Positions 1 to 12,059 of a stretch of 64,000 nucleotides of DNA are shown here, piece after piece (the stretch's first letter is position 1; each line of letters begins with the position of its first letter). Location: the NCBI GenBank assembly GCA_002633005.1, contig NMRA01000074.1, positions 4,631 to 68,630 on the forward strand. Reading direction: 5' to 3'. The translations under genes were made by a program, and so were the position numbers. Source of the stretch: Phoronis australis (Eukaryota > Phoronida > Phoronidae). The notes beneath the pieces are model-generated. The model ran no database searches, was not told the DNA's origin, and worked only from the letters and a program-made list of their open reading frames with translations.

Positions 1-2091
1 CTACTGAGTGCCACCCAATACAACTGTGTTGAAACAAACCAGCTTCCGGTGGAGAAATGTAAAGTGTACACGTGTAAACAAGCCGCAACAGCACTGGTGT
101 ATGAAAGCAGCTGTCACCCAAAATCTCGCTAACACGGTCGAATGAAATTGCTGAGGCTCCACAGAGGGTGACTAAAACCTTCAGTCAGAAGTTTCTTCTT
201 AAGTTTTATTTCACAATTACTGAATAAAGATTTATCCATTTACCCATGTAATTATTAGAACATTACAACCAGAAATAACTTATGCAAATTATCTCAGTGA
301 CTAGTAAAAGTTGATGTTTTCTCCTAGAATTTGTATCTAGCTAAATGTAATATGGGACTTGATTATTCTTTGTGACTGTGCAGCGCAAAACCAAATTTCT
401 GACGTGGCTCCAGGTTGCCGAGAAGCAACTCATAGAACTCCCCACTAAGTTCCGTCAAGACTTGTTGAAGACAACTGACATACTCGGCAACAGACCAATT
501 AACCTACTAAACAGAGATGACGGTACAAAAGACGATAACTCGTGCAAAGTTGCGCTGATACATGTAATACTACTTACAGCTCATTTTCCAGACATTTAAA
601 CGAATGAAGTATTTATAACTATTTGACAGTGCAGTGAGTTTGCAACCAGGCACAATACAATGAAAACGCTGCTTCACAAAGTTCCATCGACTTCTCATTC
701 ATTGCCTGGAATTTTACGGCAACAGTAAATAGTTTGATATTGATTTCTCTTTAAATGAAACTGATATATACATGTATATACGTACCAGGCTCCGGGTACT
801 AATATTTAGATTCAAATTCTAGCTCCAATTCATTAATGGTATTTCTGTTTTACTATAGAGCGAACTCAAGAAAGGTTCTGTGGGTGTGGGCTCAAGGATA
901 TTTTAGTTTACGCTGATGATTTTCAAGTATGTTTATTGATATGTGTTGCTTTCCTTTTAGGGAAATTACGGTTTACCGAAGTTCCATCGTGCCTCCCCTT
1001 CCTTCCCAATAAACTCCTCTCTGTTAAGCGATTTTCAGCCCAAAAACTACCACTTCCATGTCAATGCTCGACATGAGTCGACACTTGGTTCCGAAAGCTA
1101 ATTTTCAACGGATTTCACAAATGTGGTCCAAAGGAGCTGCCATTCGATCACATTTTAGCAGTTCGGAAATGTTTGAGAAACACCTGAAATCTCACAAGAT
1201 TCCTCAGTCGCTGCACTGGGATGCAAATCTGCTAGAGATTGGGCAATCGCCATTTTGAATAAAAAGAAATCCACAGCCTCCCTACATGTAATGGACTTTT
1301 ATGATTCATCAACATGTTTACGAGCTCAAATAATCCAGAGTCGTTGAGCTAGAGACGAAACACCACCGAATGTGTAAATCAGTCTAAGAGAGTCTATGAA
1401 AATAGCGGAGGGTTTCAGAATAATGCACCGTTTTCCGTCCTTTGCAGCACCTTCCAGAGACCAGAATAGTGCCAGAAATGTAAGGAACTTGTGGTGTGGA
1501 CGTCCAAGTTAGCCTTGCGATGCACATCAATAAGGGGGCCATTGACGTTTCCAACGAACAAAAGGTCACCCTTACTTGCGAAACAGCACCTTCTGCTGTT
1601 GTAGTGCAGCACTGAATGGACTGATTGCAATACACTGCACATGGCCGGATTTCAACAGGCTAAATCTCAAGTTTTTCTCAAAGCCTCTGCGACAGGTGAA
1701 ACGCCGATAACTTCGTGAAAGTCTTCAGCACAAGTCTTTACGCAGGCGTTTTAATGTGTTTAAAAGATATGTAAGTTATGCAACAGTTTGCCTTCGTAAA
1801 CTTCGCCATACTGTTTCACTTTATTTTCTTCCACAGACGAAAAAATGTTGCCTATATTGTGAAGTTTGGTTTCCCGGAAATTACCCAGTTAAAATAGTTG
1901 CGCGTCGTGTGTTTACAAATGAACTAGTGAGAGGCTGTACTGGACTTGCTTGATGGTGATAATGCCCCTGACTAAACTAAGAACATTCATGCGTCGTTTT
2001 AATATGCAGAAAAATGACATTTTGTCAGACAGTATCTCTAAGTACGAACTTGGTCAAAACAGGTTTCTTTACCTTAACAGTGGAATTAAGG
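1..2091. other. Unassigned stretch with two possible exon-like ORFs
   Basis: Two plus-strand segments look more protein-like than their surroundings. At 384-599, after a possible acceptor GTGACTGTGCAG, lies a 72-codon open frame. At 1058-1258 a 67-codon frame ends in a stop that overlaps an AATAAA at 1257-1262. Neither matches a family I recognise, and no joined model could be made. Confidence 0.2.
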
Positions 2092-4260
2092 TCATGTAGC
2101 ACCATAAAAAATTGGCCGATTTCGGAACATCGTACACGTAGCTTTTGTAGGAATCATGTCATCACTACCAGTTTTACTTCCAATCCAAATGGCTTTTGTT
2201 TTATCCACATTCACTTGGAGACCGGAGACACTAGCAAACAAATGTAGTACATTCAGTGTGGTAGTCAATGACAAATTCGACCCATCCAACGTAATTGATG
2301 TGTCGTCCGCATATTGTGAAATCAAATATTCCAAATTTCCTGCAACTACACCAACAATATTTTTATTATTCCTAATTAAATAAGCCAAAATCTCAGCGCA
2401 CAATATCAGAATGTAGGGAGACAAAAGGGTCACCTTGTCTGCAGCCACGCGAAATATTGAACCAGTAAGATGGGTGACCTTTTACGACAGCACAGGACTT
2501 AATATCACTGTAAAAGACTTTCACCCAGCTTCTGATAGACCAACCAAAATTAAGGAAAGATAAAGTTTTTTGAATAAAATTCCACGACAATGAATCAAAT
2601 ACCTTCTCAAAATCAATTAGTAAAAGCAATCCAGGTTTGTTAGCTGCCTGGGCAAGAAACATTAAACCATATAGCACGCGAATACTTTCGTTTATATTTC
2701 TTCCAGAAACGAAACCTGTCTGGTCCTTACTGATTAGTTTTCCCAAAACGGGTTTCAACCGTTCAGCCACAGCCGAAGAAGCCAGTTTATATGTCACATT
2801 GAGTAAGGATATGGGTCTCCAGTTTTTTAAATAATGTTTACTTTTATCTGCTCCCTTAGGGATGCAGGTAATTACCCCCTCTTTCTTTGTTGATGATGAC
2901 TGGCCATCTGCAAAACCAGTATTAAGTGAGCGAACAACGAAATTTCCAATGTCAGCCCCAAAAATTTTTTGAAAATTCCACTGAAAAACCGTCAGAGCCT
3001 GGGCTCTTGTTGTTTTTCATTATTTTCAAGCATTGTGTGACTTCTTCATATGTAAGAAGACCTTCTAATTTTTCTTTTTATGACTCATTCAGTTTGGAGA
3101 CACAAACCTTATCAAGAAGAGTCTCTAAAGCAGTTGTTAGAATGATTATATATGTATAGATTTTCATAAAATGTTTTGGTTTCCTGAATAACCTCTTCTT
3201 CACTAATGGTTTTAGAATTGTCAGATTTCCACAAAAAGGCATAAACTTACTTGTGTAATGCCTATTTTCCAAGTTAAGAAAATATTTGGAAGGTTTTTCA
3301 CCCTCTTCAATCCATCTTGCTCTCGACCTAATCATAAGACCCCTTAACTTATTTTGCCTTAGCTCGGCAAGTCGATTTTTTCAGTAGTTCCCTATCAAGG
3401 CCTAGACTTTTTTCCAACAAACTTATTTCTTCGATAAGTTGCTGTTCAGCTCTATCACTTTTTCTTTTTAAGTAAATAGCAAAGGAAATTGTTTTGCCGC
3501 GAATCTCCATTAACAACGTTTCAACAAAAAGTTAATCATTTATAGACAATTGTAAATCTGAATTATTTATACTATCAACTGTCTGAATATTGTCCGTCAT
3601 ATACTGTTGTTTAACTAATTTGACTGCAGCAATATACTCAGACTTTTTTAGGAGAGAGCTATTAAACTTCCTAAATGATTTCCTCTTCCTGGAACCATCA
3701 CCTTTAAAAAAAATCGTTACCATTGATTGATCGGACCGGTAACCGAATTCTATTATGAAGTCTGCAATATCGGCTAAAATGTTTTCAGAAATTAGAAAAA
3801 AATCAAAAACCGGACGATCGCCGCACAAATAAAAAATTCATGTTCAATTCAACGTTTCGTCTTTCCATTAGATATCATCAGGATCATATTTACAACAATT
3901 TATGACAACAAGTGCTAACATACAGCTCAGGTAACATCCATAGAGTGAAGTGAGAGATACATAGAATATGGTCAGTGGCTGGTCATCACCATAGCTGCAG
4001 CTACGGTTTTTGATCGTATTGTGGCCAAAAACTGATTTAATTAGAAAAAAATCCAGTGTGGATCGTTTACTTCAAGCTCCCCAAGTGTATTCTTTACTAT
4101 TGGGGTTTAGTTCCCGCCACACATCAGCAGTAGACAATTGTGTACAAATCTCCATCAACTTAATCTGTGACTTTGGGCTATTAACCTGTCGATAATTACG
4201 CGTGTCGAGAGCAAGATTAAAATCGAAGGCCCAAATAACAGAGTAATTTCCTATGTTTGA
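2092..4260 (-). mobile_element. Decayed non-LTR retrotransposon (L1/Tx1-like), endonuclease plus reverse transcriptase
   Basis: Read on the minus strand, fragments follow the order of an L1/Tx1-type ORF2. An endonuclease-like stretch lies near 4250-4050 (DFNLALDTRNYRQ) and resumes near 3800-3700 (DFFLISEN, then GYRSDQS). A linker near 3335-3250 reads SRARWIEEGEKPSKYF. The RT core at 2800-2390 reads SKDQTGF, LLLIDFEKVFDSL and SRGCRQGDP. The YADDT catalytic box and the thumb (NVDKTKAIWIG) lie at 2390-2160. Several frameshifts and stops separate these pieces, so the copy is dead. It is broken by a 234-bp insertion at 3805-4038. The clade call rests on motif style and is moderate; presence of RT is secure. 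Confidence 0.9.
3805..4038. mobile_element. 234-bp insertion with a 15-bp target-site duplication (SINE-like)
   Basis: The 15-mer AATTAGAAAAAAATC occurs at 3790-3804 and again at 4039-4053, flanking a segment unrelated to the surrounding retrotransposon. The duplicated target codes for part of the DFFLI motif of the endonuclease. A long duplication rich in A fits target-primed reverse transcription, so a SINE or a 5'-truncated retroelement is the likeliest source. No clear Pol III boxes were found inside. Confidence 0.55.
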
Positions 4261-6243
4261 ATGTCTTGTTTCATTCTTTCAGTCCCTGTTATTGGATGTT
4301 GTCTGAAAAAAAACTAATTTGATTTTAGACAAAAATCTACATTTACATTTATGTTTTATTGATCAAAGACGACCCTGCAGTTTTAAATTCGATATTGTCA
4401 ATATTGAGTCAAGTAAAAGTTTACGCTTAATTTGTTAGTGTAGTAGTCTGCAAATCTTACCTCTACAGACATATTTTATTAGTAACTGTGATAATATAGA
4501 CGAAGACAAGATATTTTTGGAGCAATTGACTATAAATCATTTTTCCAGACCACTTGCCGCCACAGAATTGGTCTCAAATTTGTCCATACTCAGACGAGAA
4601 ATCGTTTTAGTCTTGCAAAGAACTGAGAGTTCGTTATTCCTCGAAATCATTCTCGTCGAATAACGTGTCACGCCGTGACAACTTGAATTGAAGAGCTTTG
4701 CCTCAAGCAAGAAAGAACAGGCAACTCTTCTTTCATGTAAGACTTGAAACCACACTTATTTTGAGGGCGGAACAGTTTGAGACGAATTTTGTTACTGCAA
4801 AAGGTCTAAATCTCATTTTCCAATACATAATGTTGGCTTGTGGCAACTCGAGATCTAGCTTTCACTGCCGTGTCTAAAATTGTCCCAAACTGACTTTGAG
4901 TATTTTATGTATTGACAGTAAGACAAAAGCTTGATTCCTTAAAACCTACCCGAGTCTCAGGAAAGCCTTCCCAGTCGATGTATAGGCACACATGGGTGCT
5001 CTCAAAAACGTCCAGTTGAAGTTGAACTTCCAGCTTAAGTTTAATTTTAGGAGTGACAAACCACTTTTCAAGCGTTTTTAGGTGTTGGTGTTCTCCGTGG
5101 CATTGATTTTATGATCAGGACAATTCAAAGCCAGTTTTGGGGGGAAAGTTGTTTTATATGCAGCTTGACAGAAAGAAATGCAACTTGGTAAAGTCTTACG
5201 TTGGGCCGTGTTGCGATATCATGTGTACGTGTTGAAAGAGATAAATGTCACTTACCTTTAAGTCACCCACCAGATCATACAGTTGTTCGGCTATCAAAGG
5301 GTTGTCTTATTTAGCCCAGTTAGCTAGCCAATTGCGCTCATGATGGAATACAAAAGGGCTCCACGGGGAGACTTTTAGGGAACAGAACCGATCGATAGTA
5401 CTTTAATTCCGTTGACATCTGATAATGTCATTAATTTTCAGATGTTGTTCATTCCCCACGACAAACTGATTCTCCTTCAATAAATATCACACAAAAGTTT
5501 TATTAAGGTTATGTTTCTACCAATCGTCATGGTGACAGACTACATGTATATGTAACCAATATGGTAAACGACTCATCACTGAACTTATGTTAGTCTGCTG
5601 AAATCATTGTTTTTTTTTAATCTATTGACTTATCTAAGTTCCGTTTTGTTTCAATTCGCTGAGTACAGTAATCCATATAATTAACAACAATTATGTTTTT
5701 GTTGACAATTGCTAATCTGCATTGCGGGATTTATTCTCGCCATACGTTGTGCTATTTATTTTTTGACAAAATCAATACAAATCCATTAGCGACAATTACA
5801 GAAATTTTCAATTGCATTATGGAGATCAGTACTTAACGTAACATATGCAGCAATTTCAAATAATGTTGACGAAATGATCCCCTTTACCTTGAAAACTTTG
5901 GACTAATTGCTACTATAATCAGATCTTGGCATTGAGATTAATGCCATATAACTTTCTCAAAACTTGATGCATACAACTAGTGGTTGTAAATGTTTCAGCC
6001 TAAAATTTCCTATTCGAAGAACGGTGTCGATCAACATCGCGAACCAATAATATTTTTTTGTTACTTTAGAGCATCACGCGGTTACGGTATACACGCATAT
6101 GCACGCATTTAATCCAATGTGATTTTAACGTTTTCTCATAGCGTTTTAGGTGTAGGTGCAAACGATGTGTCTAGGCTTAACGCAATAGGGGAAACATGTC
6201 ATTTCTTGTATATGGTTAGCTGGGTGTTTAAGTACTACTGCAA

Positions 6244-6380
6244 GGGCGGCGCACGATAGGGGGCTGGGGGGCGATAGTCGCCCACTTTTTTCCGTGCTAC
6301 GCTGCACATGGTCAATAGGAGATGCACTACAGGGGTCTGAGGGGGCTTTAGCCCCCACATTTTTCAGTGCTGCGCCGCCC
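6244..6380. repeat. Compact GGGCGGCGC inverted-repeat element (double copy)
   Basis: The segment starts GGGCGGCGCA and ends TGCGCCGCCC. Inside are GGGGGCTGGGG and GGGGGCTTTAGCCCCC blocks that can pair. It looks like two of the ~70-bp units in tandem. Related copies are at 7511-7580, 8791-8856 and 40540-40604. Confidence 0.65.
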
Positions 6381-7510
6381 ATGCATTGTGTTTAAGTACT
6401 AGGTTTTAAAAGAAAAATTCATTCAGAACCATATTTGAAAACCCTGAATTTGGTAACAGGTTCAAGACTTCGCAGTGAACTCTTGGTTTTGGTCTTTATT
6501 ACGGCGATTTAGTAGCCAAGTACACTATGTTCCTTCGAAGCGTCCTCGTGTGCCTAGATTGTATGGCGCTGTCAATGGCAACTTCCTGAGTATCATAGAT
6601 TCAATTGCAAGAATCTTTCGGAGGCAGTTTTTTGTGATCACGTGCTTTGCTTTTACTACATAGCGATGTTTCGCAGTCTTGTGTGGTCTTGTGTTTTTGC
6701 GTTTAGCTGAAGTACCCTGTTGCGCATGCTTCGTTTATGGGCTCAGTATAGTTCACGCCTAAGGCGAAACTCGGTCTCGGTCGATATGCGGAATAATGCC
6801 TCGTGGGATATTACTTCACGTAGGCCACTCTCGGTACGTTTTGTGATTTTATACCCAAAAGCGTTTCGGTTAAGAATTCAACATATGCAGCTGAAGAGCT
6901 GCGAAATGTCCGTTTAAGGACTAATAGGTAACTGAAAAAGTCCAACGATTCATCATTGCATTGATTTAATTAATTAAATTATTCCAATTACAATTCTCTT
7001 TGAATATTTTTCTGGAGTTTCAGTACTTTCGTTAATGCAATTATTCGCAACGTGACCACCGGTCTGGCACCGAATAATCAATGGGACGTAATCTTATCAT
7101 CTTCTTCCAGTAGACCTATTCTGATAAAGTCTTTGAAAGATTGTTTGCATCTGCATGTCGGACATCCTTTCTTGTCTTCTTTGTATCCAAAGGGACAATC
7201 CATCTTGCACAGAGAATGACGACGACAGACTAAAAAGGAAGACAAACAACGTGTACGTTATGCTGTGTTCACACAAATCTGGCAGAAAAGAAGTGTCAAT
7301 ATTTCACTACTTAAATGGTACCAGAAGACACTACCAGAAACGGTTAAGTAGCTATAATCAACGATTTGGGGATATTTCTGTAGGTAATTGCGTAGTTTCT
7401 CCTTCAGCCTGACCAAAGAGTTTTTCACTAAAGCTTTTAACATTTGCTAATAGGGAAACATACACGAGTCCACGTTTTTCCACCATCTTGCATATGGCAT
7501 CATATAGACT

Positions 7511-7580
7511 CATGGGCGGCGCATCATAGGGGGCTGAAGGGGCTTTAGCCCCCAAGCCCNTCAGTGCTGCGCCGCCAATG
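7511..7580. repeat. Compact GGGCGGCGC inverted-repeat element
   Basis: A 70-bp unit opens ATGGGCGGCGCAT and closes GCTGCGCCGCC, with GGGGCTTTAGCCCC in the middle. The only ambiguous base of the window, an n at 7560, sits inside it, probably because the hairpin sequenced badly. Confidence 0.65.
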
Positions 7581-8790
7581 AGAGTGAGGGAACATTCAAT
7601 ATTTGGATGTATTCAATTTTATTTGAAATTGGCGCCTGCTGGGTTGTCTAAACATTTTTAGTTTTGTGGTGTGAAACTTACGAATGACATGTTCTTGATG
7701 TCTGAGTCAGTGTTCTGATGAAAAGAACGCAAATTGTTCACGCATTGGCCCCCCTATTGCCCAGTCACGGTTGTTGGTGCCGTTACTTTTTGCAACCGAT
7801 ACACATAACAGAAAGTTCAGGGACTCTTCGGAGACTGGAATTGCAAGCAATTTGTGAGGTCGATACCCACATGTCATATGATTTCTAAAATCTGAAGGGT
7901 GTTGGCAGTCAGAGTGCATTGTCTCTCAGATCATGGCAGTCGCATGTGAATGGCATATTTGGGTAAAAACTGCTAGATTGGAGTAATTTTGTTTGTTTTT
8001 AACGCGGACTTTGTTCGGTGTTTTTGAAGTATTTGGCCCAATATATTGTTCATGTCTTCGGGTTCTGTGTACCCTGCAAAACTGAGAGGAGGTGGAGCTT
8101 CCTCAACCTGTTGTTCCAACCCAAAATCAGAAAAATCTGTTCAGTGTCTCCTAGACAAACCAATGCACGTGCGAATTCGATTGACGGTAAAGTACACTGT
8201 ATGAGATGTTTAAAACTATATTTTTCGAAGGATGTCGACTAGATTCTCAAAATGTAGCAATTATGACATTCTCAATGTACTCAACATGGTCACTAACTCC
8301 TTTGGTTAATTTTAGGGTATTTAAAATCCAATGATTTTAGTATTAATTTGGTAATGCAACCATGTCTTTTTGGTAAATTTTAGGAAAAAAAGAAATGTAC
8401 GTCGATCCTAAAACAACCCTATCGACAATACGTCCAAATTGCATTTGGTATGAATGTTCAAGATGCAATTTAAAAAATGTCACACTTTTCAAAATTATCA
8501 TTTCGTTTGCGTTATGTGGAACTTCATGCAAAACAATTCGTAACAGCGTACGGGAGGACGATGTATCAAGCAAAGTATTTGATATTCTTATAGAAAGCTG
8601 ATCAGTTATTTCTGAGACTGATGTGATGTTCCTAAATTGGTCAAATTTGACCATTTTTCTAGGCTTCTACATGTACATAACGATAGCTCAAAACCGTTGA
8701 CTTGTATCTTGTTATCAATTCATACGTCGTCAGTTGCTTCCGGAATGCTTTCTGCCCGGGTGTCCCAAATCATCTGACTGCGTGTGTACG

Positions 8791-8856
8791 CTCATGGGCG
8801 CAGTATTGAAAAAAGTGGGGCTATAGCCCCCAGACCCCTATGTTGCGCTACCCATT
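8791..8856. repeat. Diverged copy of the compact GGGC...GCCC element
   Basis: ATGGGCGCAGTATTG at the left and GTTGCGCTACCCAT at the right flank GGGGCTATAGCCCC. The order matches the copies at 6244 and 7511, with more substitutions. Confidence 0.5.
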
Positions 8857-10509
8857 ACCCTTTAGCAGTAAAAAAGCGAGTCTGATTTGTAAACTATTTG
8901 CTGGTACCTCTAGGACCTCCACGCCACTACTGTACAACTTATTACTTACATTATTAAAAACCATGATACAGTATTCGAAACAATAAAAAGGGGTTTGGGA
9001 GAGGACTTAAGGATTACATGGAACAGTCAAACTTCCGTCTTTACAAAAACGGAGGACTGAGATCCAGCCTTCAAATATGGAAAATCGTCACTGGCGTAAT
9101 CAGAAGTGGACTATTCGACGGGAAGGGGGGGAATGAGTGACTACCTGGGAACAATTTTCACTAAACGCAAATCACTTGCGACCGGGCAGGAACTTTTTTG
9201 TAATGAATATGGGAGCCATTGTGACCCACGTGGCTACGTAAGAAGAGATCGAATATTTTTTAAAGTTACACGCCATTTGTCTAAAGATCGACAAATAGCA
9301 CTATGTGGTACATTAGCTTAAAAAGGTCCACAGTTACCGACGAATATCTCTGAAGTTGAGCATCCAGCAAATGTTTAATATTAGGCCATAGTCCCAGCTC
9401 TCCTATCTTTCACCTCGGTGACCACTTTCTGGGGCCAACGAGAACTTTGCATTAAACCCATCTACAGATGTTCAAAAGTCAATTTCAAAAGAGTTCCCAA
9501 GAATACACGTGCACGTTTAGTTAGAATTTTAATTAAAAGTTGGAAAAATATAACCTTAACTAATGTGTTTACCACCAGGTGTCAGTGCAAAATGATCCGA
9601 ACAGCCAATCAAATGCCAGAAAAATATTGTGTCCATACCTTTCCTGATCAAAAGTCGTCTGCTTGGCATGAAAACATTCATCATAGGTCAGTCACCTGAT
9701 GTTACCCTGCTGGCTTAGCTAGTTTTTTTACTGCTACTGACAACATTGGATAGTATCAATTCTTGGATGGGTGTGCAAGTAATAGGCAATTACGAAGGAC
9801 CAAGGTTCAAAAACCAGCAGGCAGCAGTTAAGAAATGCGAAAAGCCAAATCAAGTGGCCACCAGTGTCATCGACATCGTACTGAAACAATTCTTGACACA
9901 TTCCTGAAAGGCTGAATCATTTCGTGTTTTGCAAAGATCAGTTTTGGGGCAGCTAGGACTCTGCTGAAACCATGAATTATTAAACGAGTGTGCGACTTCA
10001 CAATAGACGCATGGTGTCTGCCCCTTGCTGCATTCATGTGTCAGGTTCAGTGGCAGATCTACGTTTTCAGTAAGGGGGGTTTAGGATTCGAGGGAATCCG
10101 AGGCGTGTAGCGCCGAGTGGAAGGAAGGTCGGGAGAGGGCTTCCCTCCTTGCGTGTAAGATTTTTTGTATTAGGGATGAAAAGAAATGGTTCTATGTTTT
10201 AAATTGTTTGAAAGCAGCTGAACAGTGCAATCAATGCTAGTAATGCTTAATTTCCCTGAGCACTTAGACAAAATGAAATTTCAGTTGTTGGCCATACTGT
10301 GTTCTAAAGTGAAGAGCATTTTGGTTATCTACTAATTTAAATAGGATTACTGTAACAAGGTGTTTAGATGAAATGGTATTCAGGTTGTCAAAAATTTTTG
10401 TTTTATTTTGGGTAGGATGCAGGCTTGCAGAGATTTCTTTATCTTTGTCTTTGCCATTAAAGTTGGGCTCAAAATTTGTGTTTCCTGGTTAACTCATGGA
10501 AGACAATGA

Positions 10510-10905
10510 ACCGTTTGTACATGTGTATGCAAGCTGTACGGCGAGTCGTGAACAGTTAACAAAGCACACTACCACATATTCGGGTTGAAATCTGTGATCT
10601 GCCTCCTCAACATGATTGTTTGCTGCTACATGCTAAAAGAGCAAACTACCAGTGTGCCATTCACAAACTAGTCTTGCAACAGCATGTCAGTGCACCATCT
10701 CCAGTTGGTAATGGGTGGCTTTTGGAGCAGGTTAGTCTGAAGCTCCACTGAACGATTCTGCCTTTAGCCCATAAAATGCTATGAAAAATGTTAATGGCAA
10801 ATGTAAAAGAAGTGGTTGTAATAAAAACATTTACTCTTCTTTGAAGTCAGGCATGCCATTTTCTAAGTTGTGTAACTTTCCAGACTTAGTGAACACCGTG
10901 TCTCA
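10510..10905 (+). pseudogene. Decayed transposon-derived ORF with a CXC-like cysteine cluster
   Basis: Plus-strand reading gives a conserved-looking stretch near 10585-10725 (ICDLPPQHDCLLLHAKRANY, later APSPVGNGW). After a break, 10790-10885 reads CKRSGCNKN, then SGMPFSKLCNFPDLVN. The order LPP...RANYQ...PSPxGxGW followed by C-x-C-type repeats and an acidic Asp/Asn tail is one I recall from multicopy cnidarian ORFs. Stops and a frame change show that it is dead. Family membership is inference; a database search would settle it. Confidence 0.4.
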
Positions 10906-11692
10906 GTCAAAAAACAACTTTTGATGACAATAATGATGATATAAATGATGATGGAGGGCATGAAGAAACATAATAAGTGTATGTTATGTTGTTTTAAAAG
11001 AACTTTAATTTTTTAACCTAATGGAAAATACTGACAACATTTAATCATGCTGATGACTTTGGGGACTGTTGGGTGTATTGTTCCCTGTGGCAGTTGACAG
11101 TGAACAGCTATGTGGATAATGATAATTAATTGTGACAACTAATGAAAGTGATGACAGTGAATTTGTTGTAGAAGTGTTGGAAATGTACATTGTTCATATG
11201 TAAGTTGTGATATCAAATCTTAATCAAGTTCCATCCAAATGTTTAACAGGATTTGTTTTTTGGCAGATCAGAATATAGTAGTATGTTTTCTGGCCAACAG
11301 GAGGCGCTGCTAAATATTTATTTTTCTCTTTTTGAGCAACTTTCCACCTAATATCATTATATCACTATTCTTGTTCAGTAACTTCAAATGAACAAATCCC
11401 AATCAAATTATTCAGTTTTTGTCTAGTGTTGTTGGTTTTTGAAGGTTTTCTGTGCCAAATTATGCTAAAAGTCAGTTTTTTGAGGTCAGATTTCTCGATA
11501 ACGTGGAAGTAAAACCTTTGAAACTTTTTATATTCTTGAAGTATAGTACTAAATGACCTTAAAAACGTCAAAATTATCTTGCCCCCAAAAAGTGGCCACG
11601 GAAGTGATTTTCTAGGCTTCCTAGAGTCGAATGGACTATGGCCTATATCTTCAACACTACACTTCGCTATTGGGTTAATGGTGATTTCCATT

Positions 11693-11698
11693 TTTATT
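11693..11698 (-). terminator. Polyadenylation signal AATAAA of gene 2
   Basis: AATAAA (TTTATT on the plus strand), about 100 bp downstream of the gene 2 stop. Confidence 0.5.
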
Positions 11699-11796
11699 TA
11701 CTAGTTAAAGCCATGACGCCAATTCATTCAGAGATGTGTACATGTATGTCAATTTGGTCCTATCCACAGGTTTGCAGGGCTCGTGACTATCAAACG

Positions 11797-12059
11797 TTAC
11801 TCTGAAGTCGCTGTTTCGAAAATGTCCCATGCCAAGCTTCGATCCAAATTTTCCAGTCCAGTCTCCCCAAAAGTTTTTTCGTCATTGACCCAGGCATTTC
11901 TATCCAAAATAAGCGATTTTTTATGAAATGAGACCCAGCACTTTAATTCAGAGGACAAATAAATTTTACTTCGTTTTCTGCATTCGCAAATGTTGCAACC
12001 GTTCTTGTCTTTCTTGAAACCATGATTGCAGTCAAGTTGACACATTACATCAGCACACT
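11797..12059 (-). CDS. Gene 2 exon 4 (antistasin domain, terminal)
   Basis: Acceptor ATTTCAG|AGTGT. Phase 1 gives K then CADVMCQLDC and GCNICEC, a full six-cysteine antistasin core. The frame then runs about 55 more residues to the stop at 11797-11799. AATAAA on the minus strand at 11693-11698 supports a terminal exon. Confidence 0.7.

Larger units (their letters stand above)
4261..10509. other. Intergenic stretch, no gene supported
   Basis: Apart from the hairpin repeats listed separately, this stretch holds only short ORFs without domain signatures or convincing splice sites. The ORFs at 4537-4755, 7155-7412 and 9106-9321 look like fragments of dispersed repeats or chance frames. Confidence 0.5.
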
